Shown: positions 16,574-26,182, numbered from the stretch's first letter. The stretch is 64,000 nucleotides of DNA from Kribbella catacumbae DSM 19601 (GCF_000372465.1 NZ_AQUZ01000020.1:81418-145417), one strand, 5' to 3'. A program made the numbers and translations. The notes: generated from the sequence alone by a model not told the origin.

Positions 16574-18820
16574 ATGCGGTCTGCTCCAACCACCGCCAGC
16601 TCCCCAACAGGCCAACCGACCTCGCCCGACGCGGCGACCGGCCGACCGGCGTCGGCCAGTTCGGGCACCGGCCGACCGCCGTCGACCGGCTTCCCGTTTA
16701 CCGCGGTGGTCGGGATGGATGACCTTCAGCTCGCGCTGATTCTCGCCGCCGTCTCGCCGGCGATCGGTGGTGTGCTGATCCGCGGCGAGAAGGGTACGGC
16801 GAAGTCGACCGCCGTCCGCGCGCTGACCGAGATCCTCCCCGCCGTCGAGGTGATCGAAGGCTGCCGCTTCTCCTGCGACCCCGCCCACTTCGACTCGACC
16901 TGCCCCGACGGCCCCCACACGACCGCGGGCACCGGCAGGACCGCGGGCGCCGGCACGACCGCAGGCTCTGGCACGCCTGAGGGCCCCGACGCCCTGGCCC
17001 CGCGGGGAATCGCCCGGCCGGCGCGCCTGGTGGAGTTGCCGGTGGGGGCGACCGAGGACCGCGTACTCGGCTCGTTGCACCTTGAGCGAGCGCTCTCTGA
17101 AGGCGTCACGGTCTACGAACCCGGCCTGCTCGCAGCAGCGCATCGCGGCCTCCTGTACGTCGACGAGGTCAACCTGCTGCACGACCACCTGGTCGACGTA
17201 CTCCTGGACGCGGCGGCAATGGGACAGGCGACCGTCGAGCGTGACGGCGTTTCGATCACCCACCCCGCGCGCTTCGTCCTGGTCGGCACGATGAACCCCG
17301 AGGAGGGCGAGCTCCGCCCGCAGCTGCTCGACCGGTTCGGCCTGACCGTCGACGTCGTCGCCAGCCGCGACCCTGCCGTCCGCGTCGAGGTGATGCGCGC
17401 GCGCCTCACCTACGAGGCCGACCCGATCGCCTTCATCAGCAAGTACGCCGGCGCGCAGGCCGAACTGTCCGAGCGGATCGTCAAAGCCCAGTCCAGGCTG
17501 GCCGATGTGATCCTCACCGACTCGGCGCTGCGCCAGATCGCCGAGATCTGCGCCTCCTTCGACGTCGACGGCATGCGCGCCGACCTCGTCACCGCCCGTA
17601 CTGCGGTCGCGCACGCGGCCTGGTCCGGCCGGACCGTCGTCGAGGTGGAAGATGTCCGCGCCGCCGCCAAGCTCGCGCTGCCGCACCGGAAGCGGCGCAA
17701 CCCGTTCGATGCTCCCGGCCTGGACGACGAGCAACTCGAGCAGGCGATCCAGAACAGCACGCCACCAGAGCCAGACCCAGACGACGACCCAGAGGGCGGC
17801 GGCCCTGACGGTGGAAGCAAAGGCGACGGCCCTGACGACTCGACGCAGCCACCAGCAGGCACCGACGGACCCGACGACGCCACGCCACCGGCAGCCGATC
17901 GACCCGACACGGAACAGCCGCAGGCCGACGCGAGCGAGCCGCGCGAGCCAGGCGACAACGCAGGGAGCGCTCTCCCCGGCACCGCACCGACCGGGCAGGT
18001 GGCTGCCAGCTCTGAGCCCTACAAGGCGCGTCTCCTGAGCGTGCAGTCGGCCGGCGCCGGCGTCTCCGGCAAACGCTCGAGAGCGCTCACCGACGTGGGC
18101 CGCGTGGTCGGCGATCGTGCCCGTGTCGGTCGCGAATCCGGTCGCCCGCATCTCCTCGCGACCATCCGCAGCGCCGCGCCTCACCAGTACACCCGCGGCC
18201 GCTCGGGGCCGGGCCTCGCGGTCCGCACGTCCGACGTACGGCTTGCTGTCCGAGAAGGTCGCGAGGGCAACCTCGTGCTGTTCTGCGTCGACGCGTCCGG
18301 CTCGATGGGCACGAAGAAGCGGATGGCCGAGGTCAAGACCGCGATCGTCTCGCTCCTGCTCGACGCCTACCAGCGTCGCGACACCGTCGGCCTCGTCACG
18401 TTCGCAGGCGCCGAGGCGACCATCGCCCTACCGCCGACTGGCAGCGTGGAGACCGCAGTACGGCGGCTGGAGTCTCTGCCGACCGGTGGCCGCACTCCGC
18501 TGGCCGAGGGGCTGCTGCAAGCTTCCGATGTACTGCGAATCGCCGCGATCCGCGATCCGCGCAGGCGCCCCTTGCTGGTGCTCGTGACCGATGGCCGGGC
18601 GACCGCCGGCGACAAGGCGTTCGCCCGGGCCAAGCAGGCTGCGGGTTGGCTGGTTCAGCAGGGGATCGCGTCGGTCGTGGTGGACTGCGAGCCACACCGT
18701 GGTGTCCGGCTGGGTCTGGCGGCCGAGCTCGCCGCCGATCTCGGCGCGGAGTACCTGGACCTGGGAGAAGTTGCTGCGGGCAACCTTGTTCGCGCCGTCA
18801 CCGATCGGAGCGCCGCCTGA
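16574..18820 (+). CDS. Putative cobaltochelatase, fused ChlI-ChlD (AAA+ and VWA) subunit
   Basis: A 748-residue chelatase partner that supplies ATP hydrolysis and docking for CobN. The N-terminal AAA+ domain has Walker A GEKGTAKST (about residue 71), Walker B LYVDEVNLL (about 194) and GTMNPEEGE. A Pro/Asp-rich linker spans roughly 395-475. The C-terminal von Willebrand A domain has the MIDAS motif DASGSMG (about 571). Extra low-complexity sequence appears at the very N-terminus and between residues 113 and 138 (Thr-Ala-Gly repeats inside the ATPase). Translation starts at ATG 16574 after GAAGGGA and ends overlapping the cobO start (TGATG). Confidence 0.9.
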   Translation: MRSAPTTASSPTGQPTSPDAATGRPASASSGTGRPPSTGFPFTAVVGMDDLQLALILAAVSPAIGGVLIRGEKGTAKSTAVRALTEILPAVEVIEGCRFSCDPAHFDSTCPDGPHTTAGTGRTAGAGTTAGSGTPEGPDALAPRGIARPARLVELPVGATEDRVLGSLHLERALSEGVTVYEPGLLAAAHRGLLYVDEVNLLHDHLVDVLLDAAAMGQATVERDGVSITHPARFVLVGTMNPEEGELRPQLLDRFGLTVDVVASRDPAVRVEVMRARLTYEADPIAFISKYAGAQAELSERIVKAQSRLADVILTDSALRQIAEICASFDVDGMRADLVTARTAVAHAAWSGRTVVEVEDVRAAAKLALPHRKRRNPFDAPGLDDEQLEQAIQNSTPPEPDPDDDPEGGGPDGGSKGDGPDDSTQPPAGTDGPDDATPPAADRPDTEQPQADASEPREPGDNAGSALPGTAPTGQVAASSEPYKARLLSVQSAGAGVSGKRSRALTDVGRVVGDRARVGRESGRPHLLATIRSAAPHQYTRGRSGPGLAVRTSDVRLAVREGREGNLVLFCVDASGSMGTKKRMAEVKTAIVSLLLDAYQRRDTVGLVTFAGAEATIALPPTGSVETAVRRLESLPTGGRTPLAEGLLQASDVLRIAAIRDPRRRPLLVLVTDGRATAGDKAFARAKQAAGWLVQQGIASVVVDCEPHRGVRLGLAAELAADLGAEYLDLGEVAAGNLVRAVTDRSAA

Positions 18821-19434
18821 TGCCGCAGGGACAACCGAGCGTCGTACCGCAGGACGGGCTGACCACCCGGCAGCGCCGGAACCGGCCACTGCTGATGGTG
18901 CACACCGGTGAGATGAAGGGGAAGTCGACCGCGGCGTTCGGGATGGCGCTGCGCGGCTGGAACCAGGGCTGGAACATCGGCGTCTTCCAGTTCGTCAAGA
19001 GCGCGAAGTGGAAGGTCGGCGAAGAGAGCGCGTTCAAGGCGCTCGGACAGTTGCATGAGGCAACGGGTGAGGGCGGCCCGGTCGAGTGGCACAAGATGGG
19101 CGAGGGCTGGAGCTGGTCGCGCAAGGCCGGTTCCGAGGAGGACCACGCCGCCGACGCGCTGGAGGGCTGGCGGGAGATCCAGCGCCGGATCGCCGCCGAG
19201 ACGCATGACCTCTATGTGCTGGACGAGTTCACCTACCCGATGAAGTGGGGCTGGGTCGACGTCGACGAGGTGGTCGAGACACTGACCTCCCGCCCCGGCC
19301 ACCAGTACGTCGTGATCACCGGCCGAAACGCCGACCAGCGCCTGCTCGACGCGGCCGACCTGGTCACCGAGATGACCAAGCTGAAACACCCGATGGACAC
19401 TGGCCAGAAAGGCCAGAAGGGCATCGAGTGGTGA
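18820..19434 (+). CDS. cobO: Cob(I)yrinic acid a,c-diamide adenosyltransferase CobO
   Basis: A 204-residue CobO/BtuR-type adenosyltransferase that attaches the 5'-deoxyadenosyl group to cobalt. The phosphate-binding loop is HTGEMKGKSTAAFG near residue 30. DEFTYPMKWGWVD and the C-terminal VITGRNA motif are typical. The ATG at 18820 shares one base with the upstream stop codon. A longer in-frame reading begins within the chelatase gene and is spurious. Second gene of the riboswitch-led operon. Confidence 0.95.
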   Translation: MPQGQPSVVPQDGLTTRQRRNRPLLMVHTGEMKGKSTAAFGMALRGWNQGWNIGVFQFVKSAKWKVGEESAFKALGQLHEATGEGGPVEWHKMGEGWSWSRKAGSEEDHAADALEGWREIQRRIAAETHDLYVLDEFTYPMKWGWVDVDEVVETLTSRPGHQYVVITGRNADQRLLDAADLVTEMTKLKHPMDTGQKGQKGIEW

Positions 19435-20798
19435 GCTCCGACACCATGATTCCGCGGATTGTGGTGGCAGCGCCGTCGTCCGGTGCGGGGAAGACGACCG
19501 TCGCGGTCGGGTTGATGGCTGCGTTGCGCCGGGCAGGCCACACGGTGGCGGGGTTCAAGGTTGGGCCGGACTACATCGATCCCGGCTTCCACGCGGTCGC
19601 GACCGGCCGTCCGGGGCGCAACCTGGACCCGATGCTGTCCGGCGAGGAGCGGGTTGCTCCGCTCTTCGCCCACGGCTCGGCCGGTGCCGACATCGCTGTC
19701 GTCGAAGGCGTGATGGGCTTGTACGACGGCGCGCTCGGTACGGAGGGCTACTCCTCGACCGCCCATGTCTCGAAGTTGCTGCAGGCACCGGTCGTCCTCG
19801 TCGTCGACGCCTCCGCGGCGGGTCGCAGTGTCGGCGCCGTCGTCCAGGGGTTCGTTGCCTTCGACACCGGTGTGCGGATCGTCGGCGTGATCCTCAACAA
19901 GGTCGGTTCCGACCGTCACGAGGCCGAAGTGCGTGCAGGCGTCGCGCCGACCGGCGTACCGGTGCTTGGCGTACTGCGTCGTGATACCCGGCTGACCGTG
20001 CCCAGTCGTCACCTCGGCCTCATCCCAGCGGATGAGCAGCGTGACCAGGCTTCGGCCGCAGTGGACGCGGCGGCCGAGCTGGTCCGGCAAGGCGTCGACC
20101 TGGAGGCCTTCATCGCCGCCGCACGCGCCGCCGCTCCACTCGACGTCACTGCCTGGGACCCAGCCTCAGAGGTCTCGCCCGCCGAAGAGGGCCGCCCGGT
20201 GATCGCGATGGCCGGCGGCCCCGTGTTCTCCTTCCGCTACACCGAGACCGCCGAACTGCTCACCGCAGCCGGCGCCGAGGTCGTCACCTTCGACCCACTC
20301 CACGAGTCATTGCCTGAAGCAACTGCTGCTCTCTACCTGGGTGGAGGCTTTCCTGAGCTGCACGCCGAAGCTCTGTCCGACAACATCGCCTTGCGCAACC
20401 AGGTCGCCGCGGAGATCGCAGCCGGCCTGCCAGTGGTCGCGGAGTGCGCCGGTTTGCTGTACCTGTGCCGCGAACTCGACGGCCATCAACTGACCGGCGT
20501 CCTGCCCGCCGTCGGCCAGATGACGAGCCGCCTGACCCTCGGCTACCGCACCGCCATCGCCGCTTCCACCACGGCCATCTTCGACGAAGGCCGTCGCGTG
20601 CACGGCCACGAGTTCCACCGCACGACAGTGGAGTTCGACGAGGACGTCACCGCCGCCTGGTATCTGCCGACGGGCCAGGAGGGCTACGCCCGCGCGCAGA
20701 TCCACGCCTCCTATCTCCACCTGCATTGGACGGCGACCCCCGACGTACCGGCCAGGTTCGTGGCGGCCGCACGGGTGCATGCGGGGTTGGAGAAGTGA
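19431..20798 (+). CDS. cobB: Cobyrinic/hydrogenobyrinic acid a,c-diamide synthase
   Basis: A 455-residue glutamine-dependent amidotransferase that amidates the a and c side chains. The N-terminal ATP-binding part has APSSGAGKTTVAVG and GPDYIDPGFH. The C-terminal class I glutaminase domain has the nucleophile Cys in VAECAGLLYL (about residue 338) and a late HGHEFH motif. GTG 19431 overlaps the cobO stop by 4 bp (GTGA). ATG 19446 would be an alternative without overlap. Confidence 0.94.
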   Translation: MSSDTMIPRIVVAAPSSGAGKTTVAVGLMAALRRAGHTVAGFKVGPDYIDPGFHAVATGRPGRNLDPMLSGEERVAPLFAHGSAGADIAVVEGVMGLYDGALGTEGYSSTAHVSKLLQAPVVLVVDASAAGRSVGAVVQGFVAFDTGVRIVGVILNKVGSDRHEAEVRAGVAPTGVPVLGVLRRDTRLTVPSRHLGLIPADEQRDQASAAVDAAAELVRQGVDLEAFIAAARAAAPLDVTAWDPASEVSPAEEGRPVIAMAGGPVFSFRYTETAELLTAAGAEVVTFDPLHESLPEATAALYLGGGFPELHAEALSDNIALRNQVAAEIAAGLPVVAECAGLLYLCRELDGHQLTGVLPAVGQMTSRLTLGYRTAIAASTTAIFDEGRRVHGHEFHRTTVEFDEDVTAAWYLPTGQEGYARAQIHASYLHLHWTATPDVPARFVAAARVHAGLEK

Positions 20799-22222
20799 GC
20801 CTCGTCCTGGGCATCGGCCTGCGGTCCGGTACGTCGTACCGGGAGCTGCGGGATCTCGTGGACGCAGCACTGACTGGCTTGGAGCCAGCAGTAGTCACCG
20901 AGGTGGCCACTGTCGACGGCAGGGAAGCAGAGCCCGGCCTCCAGCGACTAGTGGCCTCCCTGGGAGCTTCACTCTTCACCGCAACCAAGCTGGAGCTCTC
21001 CCAGCAATCAGTACCGACCCCCAGCGACCAGGTCGACCACCTAGCCGGTACTGCGAGCGTCGCCGAGGCAGCTGTGATGCTGAGCGGGGCTGAGCTCGTA
21101 GTACCGAAGCAGGTGTCGGCCCGAGCGACTGTGGCCGTCGGGCGATTGCCGGAGGAAGCGGCGACGGCTGCTCCGGGGTACGCGGTAGGGGAGCGGGACG
21201 TAGTACACCGAGTGTTGGCAGAGCGGCGTGATGTGCGGCGTGGGTTCCTTGACCGGCCTGTTGCCGACGATGTGCTGACCAGGGTGCTGGAGTCGGCGCA
21301 TCGGGCGCCCAGTGTGGGATTGAGCCAGCCGTGGGACTTCGTGTTGATCAAGGAGGTCGCCACTCGCCGGAAGGTCCGGGACCTCGCTGCTGCGCAACGG
21401 GACGCGTTTGCGGCGTCACTGCCGGCTGACCGGCGCAGTGCCTTCGACGGGTTGAAGATCGAGGCGATTCTGGACACGCCACTGAACATCGCCGTCACCT
21501 GCGATCCAGGGCGCGGCGGTCGGCACGTACTGGGTCGGCACGCGGATCCGCGGACCACGTGGTTCTCGGCGGCGATCGCAGTACAGAACCTGTGGCTGGC
21601 GGCGCGTGCCGAAGGGCTTGGCGTCGGCTGGGTGTCGTTCTTCGAGCCTGGTGAAGTCGCTGCGGTGCTGGATCTGCCTTCACACGTGGAGCTGGTCGGC
21701 TACCTGTGTGTGGGGCACGTGGGGGAGTTCGCTGCGGCGCCGGAGCTGGTACGGAGCGGTTGGGCTGCTCGGCGGCCGCTGTCGTGGGCTGTGCATCAAG
21801 AGGCGTGGGGGCAGCGGGGCTTGCCGGGGGTAGATCCCGGCGCGGTGATCGCTGACGACGCTGCGGCGGCTGCGGGCGCAGTACGGACTGTTGGGGCTCA
21901 GGCAGTGCACCTGATCGTGGCAGAGGTCGCGTCTGCGGCGTATCTGGAGCATGCGGAGGCACTCGTAGTACAGGTTGGTGCTGAGAAGCCTGCGGCCGAC
22001 TACGGAGTGCTGTGGCGTCCTGCGCGGACAGTGGACGAAGCTGTCGAGCTAGGCGTGGAGGTGGCGCGGGACCTCGTGCTGCAAGGCGTCGGGACGATCC
22101 GGCTCGAGCTGGCGTCCGACTCTGCTGAGGCGGCTGGGCTGGCCCGCGGCGTGCGGCTGGGAGCGTTGGCTTGTGGAGCGGCTGTAGATGAGCCGCTGCA
22201 GATGAAAGACTCCTCAGCATGA
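20795..22222 (+). CDS. bluB: CobE/CbiG-C-like and BluB fusion protein
   Basis: A 475-residue fusion. Residues 1-120 resemble CobE or the CbiG C-terminal domain (LVLGIGLRSGTSYRELRDLV, ATVDGREAEPGLQRL, SGAELVVPKQ). Residues 130-345 are a BluB-type nitroreductase that fragments FMNH2 to make 5,6-dimethylbenzimidazole, the lower ligand of B12 (LAERRDVRRGFLDRPV, SAHRAPSVGLSQPWDF, GVGWVSFFEP). Residues 346-475 form an Ala/Val-rich domain I do not recognise. GTG 20795 overlaps the cobB stop by 4 bp. There is no internal stop between the domains, so the fusion is real in this reading. It joins a step in corrin-ring synthesis to one making the lower ligand. Confidence 0.87.
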   Translation: MSLVLGIGLRSGTSYRELRDLVDAALTGLEPAVVTEVATVDGREAEPGLQRLVASLGASLFTATKLELSQQSVPTPSDQVDHLAGTASVAEAAVMLSGAELVVPKQVSARATVAVGRLPEEAATAAPGYAVGERDVVHRVLAERRDVRRGFLDRPVADDVLTRVLESAHRAPSVGLSQPWDFVLIKEVATRRKVRDLAAAQRDAFAASLPADRRSAFDGLKIEAILDTPLNIAVTCDPGRGGRHVLGRHADPRTTWFSAAIAVQNLWLAARAEGLGVGWVSFFEPGEVAAVLDLPSHVELVGYLCVGHVGEFAAAPELVRSGWAARRPLSWAVHQEAWGQRGLPGVDPGAVIADDAAAAAGAVRTVGAQAVHLIVAEVASAAYLEHAEALVVQVGAEKPAADYGVLWRPARTVDEAVELGVEVARDLVLQGVGTIRLELASDSAEAAGLARGVRLGALACGAAVDEPLQMKDSSA

Positions 22223-22833
22223 CCGTCCCACCTCAAGGCCCTGCGCCTATGTACGTTCCCGCCTTCTCGATGAAGCAGCGGATCACCCTGATGGCGAACA
22301 GGTACGAACTGATCGTCACCAACCCGGACGGCTCCGACGGGCCGATGCTCGCGTTCGCGCAGCAGAAGCGGATGGCCTTCAAGGAAGAGGTCACCTTCTA
22401 CGCCGACGACTCCAAGTCACAGGCGGTCTTCTCCTTCAAGGCCCGCAAGCGGCTCGACCTCGGCGCCGGGTACGACGTGTTCGACGCGAACGGTCAGCCG
22501 ATCGGATGGTTCAAGAAGGAGTTCGGCAAGAGCCTCCTGCGGTCGAGCTGGCAGCTGTCCTGTCCGGGACTGGAGTCGGACGGCGCCGAGCGGAACCCGA
22601 CCATCGCGATCGTCCGGCGGATCTGGCAGTTCGTTCCGTTCGTCGGCGAGATCCCGCTGCCGTTCATCTTCCACTTCGACTTCAAGGATCGGGCCGGCGG
22701 TCAGCCGGTGCTGTCGGTGGAACGCAAGATCTCGGTCCGTGACCGGTACCGGGTGAGCGTGCCGGATTCGCGGCTCGACTTCCGGGTGGCCGCCGCGATG
22801 ACGGTCGCTCTCGACGCGCTGCAGAGTCGCTGA
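22219..22833 (+). CDS. LURP-one-related (tubby-like fold) family protein
   Basis: A 204-residue protein resembling LURP-one-related/YxjI-type proteins: MKQRITLMANRYELIV, repeated beta-hairpin-like stretches, and WFKKEFGKSLLRSSWQL. These are small tubby-like beta-barrels that may bind membrane lipid; the function is unknown. The ATG overlaps the end of the BluB fusion gene by 4 bp, so it is probably co-transcribed with the cobalamin operon, though no cobalamin role is evident. Confidence 0.6.
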   Translation: MTVPPQGPAPMYVPAFSMKQRITLMANRYELIVTNPDGSDGPMLAFAQQKRMAFKEEVTFYADDSKSQAVFSFKARKRLDLGAGYDVFDANGQPIGWFKKEFGKSLLRSSWQLSCPGLESDGAERNPTIAIVRRIWQFVPFVGEIPLPFIFHFDFKDRAGGQPVLSVERKISVRDRYRVSVPDSRLDFRVAAAMTVALDALQSR

Positions 22834-22966
22834 CCTTCTGCATCCCACGCTCGCGGTACGTTCCGGAAGGGGCGTACTGCGAGCGTCGTACGTGGTGCTC
22901 CCTCTTTTGGGTGAACCGACCCTGAGCGGCTTGGTTCGGCGGGGGTGCGGTGCGAGTCTTGTAGAC

Positions 22967-24070
22967 ATGGGTGCAGCGAAGCGCAGTCGACGGTGGTTGG
23001 TGCCGGTCACGGCAGTCGCAGTGGTCGCAGGTGCGGGGGCGTTCGGGCCAATGGTCGCCGACGCGTCTCCAGACCTGCCAGGGATCAGCGCGCAGGAGCT
23101 GCTGGCTCGCGTCCAGACGGCCAAGGTCGACGGCCTGTCGGGCACGGTCACGTCCTCGACCGACCTCGGGCTGCCGGCGCTCCCCGGGATGGGGAGTGAG
23201 GCCACTCAGTTCCTCGATCTGCTGACTGGTGACCACACCGCGCGAGTCGCCTTCGCCGGGCCGGACAAGGCCCGCGTCTCGGTGCTCGACGACATGGCCG
23301 AGCGGGTGCTGACCACGGACGGTAAGACCGCCTGGATCTATGACTCGGCCAAGCGCGAGGCGACCAAGGTCGCGCTACCCGCGCACCCGGCCAAGCCGGA
23401 GCTCGCGCCGGAGAAGCAGGCGTACGACCCGCAGGCGGCCGCGAAGAAGTTCCTCGCCGCGATCGACCCGTCGACCAAGGTCGAGGTCAGCGGCACGGAG
23501 AAGGTGGCCGGCCGGGATGCGTACAAGCTGCGGCTAGTGCCGAAGACGGACAAGACCACGGTGGGTTCGGTGACGCTTGCGGTCGACTCGAAGACCTGGG
23601 TGCCGCTGCAGGTGACCGTGATGCCACGAACCGGCAAGGACCCGGCGGTGCAGCTCGGCTTCTCGGCGGTGTCGTTCGACGTGCCGCCGGCGAGTGCGTT
23701 CGCGTTCACGCCGCCGAAGGGTGTGAAGGTGACGGAGGAGAAGCTCCCGTCGAAGGTGCTCGGCAAGCAGACACCGCCGATCACGCCGAAGCCCGGCGCG
23801 CCCAAACCGGCCAAGCCGTCCGGCGACGGGCCGACCGTCATCGGCCAGGGCTGGGACAGCGTCGTCGTACTCCGAGGCCAGGCTCCGGCCGGCAACGGCA
23901 CTCTCGACCAGCTGCTCGCTCAGGCGCCGACGGTCCAGGGCTCGTGGGGGAGCGGCAAGATCGTGACCACCAAGATGGTCAGCGCCCTGATCACCACCGA
24001 CGGCCGGATCTTCGCAGGCCTGGTAACCCCGGAAACCCTCCAAGAAGCCGCCACCAAGGCCCCCCGCTGA
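22967..24070 (+). CDS. Exported LolA/DUF2092-like protein
   Basis: A 367-residue secreted protein with a signal peptide (MGAAKRSRRWLVPVTAVAVVAGAGAFG). It has a LolA/RseB-like beta-sheet domain: ISAQELLARVQTAKVDGLSGTVTS, then AERVLTTDGKTAWIYDSAKREATKV. A Pro/Lys linker (about residues 262-286) leads to a second small domain (VIGQGWDSVVVL). In actinomycetes such proteins commonly precede an ABC exporter, as here, and may deliver or sense lipoprotein-like cargo. ATG 22967 is the start just before the signal peptide; an upstream in-frame GTG at 22892 is not plausible. Confidence 0.72.
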   Translation: MGAAKRSRRWLVPVTAVAVVAGAGAFGPMVADASPDLPGISAQELLARVQTAKVDGLSGTVTSSTDLGLPALPGMGSEATQFLDLLTGDHTARVAFAGPDKARVSVLDDMAERVLTTDGKTAWIYDSAKREATKVALPAHPAKPELAPEKQAYDPQAAAKKFLAAIDPSTKVEVSGTEKVAGRDAYKLRLVPKTDKTTVGSVTLAVDSKTWVPLQVTVMPRTGKDPAVQLGFSAVSFDVPPASAFAFTPPKGVKVTEEKLPSKVLGKQTPPITPKPGAPKPAKPSGDGPTVIGQGWDSVVVLRGQAPAGNGTLDQLLAQAPTVQGSWGSGKIVTTKMVSALITTDGRIFAGLVTPETLQEAATKAPR

Positions 24071-24090
24071 GTTCCCACTCAGCCACCCCG

Positions 24091-25275
24091 GTGCCTCCCG
24101 TGACCCCCACCCCGCCCGCTGGGCAGCCAGCCTCACCCCCCGAGGCTGCTGCCCAGCCCACCGGACTTGCGGCCTCAGGCTCGGAGGCTGCTGCTCAGCT
24201 CAGCGGGCGTCCGGCCACACCGCCTGAGCCTGCTGCCCAGCCCGCCGGACTTGCGGCGTCACCGGCCAAACCGCCTGAGCCTGCTGCCCAGCCCGCCGAA
24301 GCTGCTGCCGGGCTCACCGGGAAGCCGGTTTCCTTCTCCACCGCCACCGCGCCGATTGTTACGCGCGGGCTTACCAAGCGGTTCCGGGGTGGGCAGGTTG
24401 CTGTGGACGGGATCGATCTGGAGGTGCCGGCGGGAAGCATCTTCGGGTTTCTCGGGCCGAACGGGTCCGGGAAGACCACTACGATCCGGATGCTGCTGGG
24501 GTTGATCGCGCCGACCTCGGGGTCGGTCGAACTGCTGGGAGAGCCGATGCCCAAGGCTCAGCTCTCCGTGTTGCCGCGGGTAGGAGCGCTGGTTGAGGGG
24601 CCGGCCTTCTACCCGTTCTGGTCCGGCCAGGCGAACCTTCTCCGCTTCGACGCGGCCGACCGCACCGCCGACCCGCGCACCCGCAAACTCCGCGCCGGGC
24701 AGGCCCTCGAGCGGGTCGGACTGTCCAACGCCGCAGGTAAGAAGGTCCGCGCCTACTCGCTCGGGATGCGCCAGCGGCTGGCGATCGCCGTCGCGCTGAT
24801 GCAGCGCCGCGACCTGCTCGTCCTGGACGAACCGACCAACGGGCTGGACCCGCAGGGCACCCGCGAGGTCCGTTCGCTGATCCGCCAGCTGGCGGGCGAC
24901 GGTACGACGATCTTCACCTCCACCCACCTCCTCGCCGAGGTCGAGCAGCTCTGCACGCACGCCGCCGTGATGACCCGCGGCCGGATCGTCCGGCAGTCGA
25001 CGATGGCCGAGCTCCGTTCCGAGCTGCGACCACGCCTCGTCGTCAAGACACCAGACCTCGAGCGGGCAGCGACCACGCTGACCGGGCTCGGCCTCACCGA
25101 CGTACGACAGCTGGAAACGACCGTCGACGGCGATCCGGGCGAACTGCCGATCGACAAGCTCGCGGCCGCTTTGGTCGCAGCGGATGTCCGGATCCACGGG
25201 TTCGGTCTCGAGCACCCCAGCCTCGAGGACGCCTTCGTCGCGTTGACCGGGGAGGGATTCGATGTCGCTGAGTGA
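24091..25275 (+). CDS. ABC exporter ATP-binding protein with Pro/Ala-rich N-terminal extension
   Basis: A DrrA/CcmA-type ATPase. Walker A is GPNGSGKTT, the ABC signature is YSLGMRQRL, Walker B is LLVLDEPTNGLDPQG and the H-loop is FTSTHLL. The ATPase domain starts only after about 90 residues of Pro/Ala-rich repeats (units like PEPAAQPAGLAAS) from GTG 24091; GTG 24100 is equally possible. No ribosome-binding site is obvious. The 3' end overlaps the permease gene by 14 bp. It probably forms an exporter with the permease and the upstream LolA-like protein. Confidence 0.83.
   Translation: MPPVTPTPPAGQPASPPEAAAQPTGLAASGSEAAAQLSGRPATPPEPAAQPAGLAASPAKPPEPAAQPAEAAAGLTGKPVSFSTATAPIVTRGLTKRFRGGQVAVDGIDLEVPAGSIFGFLGPNGSGKTTTIRMLLGLIAPTSGSVELLGEPMPKAQLSVLPRVGALVEGPAFYPFWSGQANLLRFDAADRTADPRTRKLRAGQALERVGLSNAAGKKVRAYSLGMRQRLAIAVALMQRRDLLVLDEPTNGLDPQGTREVRSLIRQLAGDGTTIFTSTHLLAEVEQLCTHAAVMTRGRIVRQSTMAELRSELRPRLVVKTPDLERAATTLTGLGLTDVRQLETTVDGDPGELPIDKLAAALVAADVRIHGFGLEHPSLEDAFVALTGEGFDVAE
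24220..24298 (+). repeat. Coding repeat in the ABC ATPase N-terminal extension
   Basis: A 28-bp unit beginning CCGCCTGAGCCTGCTG is present at 24220 and again, identical, at 24271 (period 51 bp, a multiple of three). Looser copies extend back to about 24115. It encodes the PEPAAQPA-type repeats. Confidence 0.75.
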
Positions 25276-26146
25276 AACGGCCGACCGTCGCGACCTGGGC
25301 AAGGTGACCGATCAGAACGCCAGCCGGCCAACCGCCGGCCGGCACACCATCGCGCTGTTCGCCTCTGAGTTGCACTTGGTCTTCGGACGCGCGCGGACCT
25401 GGGTGACGCTCGCGGTGCTGGCCGGCGTACCAATGCTGGTCGGCGTCGCGATCAAGCTGTCCGGAGCGGAGGGTGGCGAGGGCTTCATCGGTCAGGTCGC
25501 CGGCAACGGGTTCTTCCTCGTGGTCGCGAGTCTGGCGTTGTCGCTGCCGTTCTTCCTGCCCACTGCCGTGACGGTCGTGTCCGGGGAGTCGCTGGCGGGC
25601 GAAGCGAGCCTTGGCACCTTGCGCACCGTGCTGACGGCACCGGCCGGACGATCGCGCTTGCTCGCGGCCAAGATGGTCGCGCTGGTGGTGTTCTGTCTGG
25701 TCGCGACGATGACGATCTGGCTCTCCGGCCTGATCGCCGGCGTGGTGCTCTTCCCGATCGGCGACGTCGTCCTGCTGTCGGGGACCACGGTCTCGCTGGC
25801 CGATGGGCTGTTGCGCGCGTTCGGGATCGCGATCCTGGTCGCGTTGTCGTTGCTCGGGCTCGCCGGGATCGGCCTGTTCGTGTCGTCGCTGACGTCGACA
25901 CCCCTCGCGGCGATGGCGGCGACTTTCGGCGCGTTCATCGTGTTCGGCATTCTCGGCGCGATCCCACAGATCGACGAGATCCACCCGTGGTTGCTGATGT
26001 ACGGCTGGCCCTCGTTCGCCGACCTGCTCCGAGATCCGCCGTACTGGGACGCAATCATCCGCAACCTCCTCCTCCAAGGCGGCTACCTACTCGTCTTCTA
26101 CACAGCAGCCTGGGCCCGCCTGACCAGCCGCGACATCAACGGCTAA
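25262..26146 (+). CDS. ABC-2 type permease
   Basis: A 294-residue polytopic membrane protein with about six hydrophobic segments. The first is TWVTLAVLAGVPMLVGVAI; others include FFLVVASLALSLPFFLP, MVALVVFCLVATMTIWLSG, LLRAFGIAILVALSLLGLAG and MAATFGAFIVFGILG. The SGESLAGEASLGTLRTVLTAPAGRSRLL cytoplasmic loop is typical for ABC-2 exporters. It overlaps the ATPase gene, so the pair are translationally coupled. Confidence 0.87.
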   Translation: MSLSETADRRDLGKVTDQNASRPTAGRHTIALFASELHLVFGRARTWVTLAVLAGVPMLVGVAIKLSGAEGGEGFIGQVAGNGFFLVVASLALSLPFFLPTAVTVVSGESLAGEASLGTLRTVLTAPAGRSRLLAAKMVALVVFCLVATMTIWLSGLIAGVVLFPIGDVVLLSGTTVSLADGLLRAFGIAILVALSLLGLAGIGLFVSSLTSTPLAAMAATFGAFIVFGILGAIPQIDEIHPWLLMYGWPSFADLLRDPPYWDAIIRNLLLQGGYLLVFYTAAWARLTSRDING

Positions 26147-26182
26147 CCCCGACCTCCCCAGCCGTAGTACTAGTCTCCGGGT

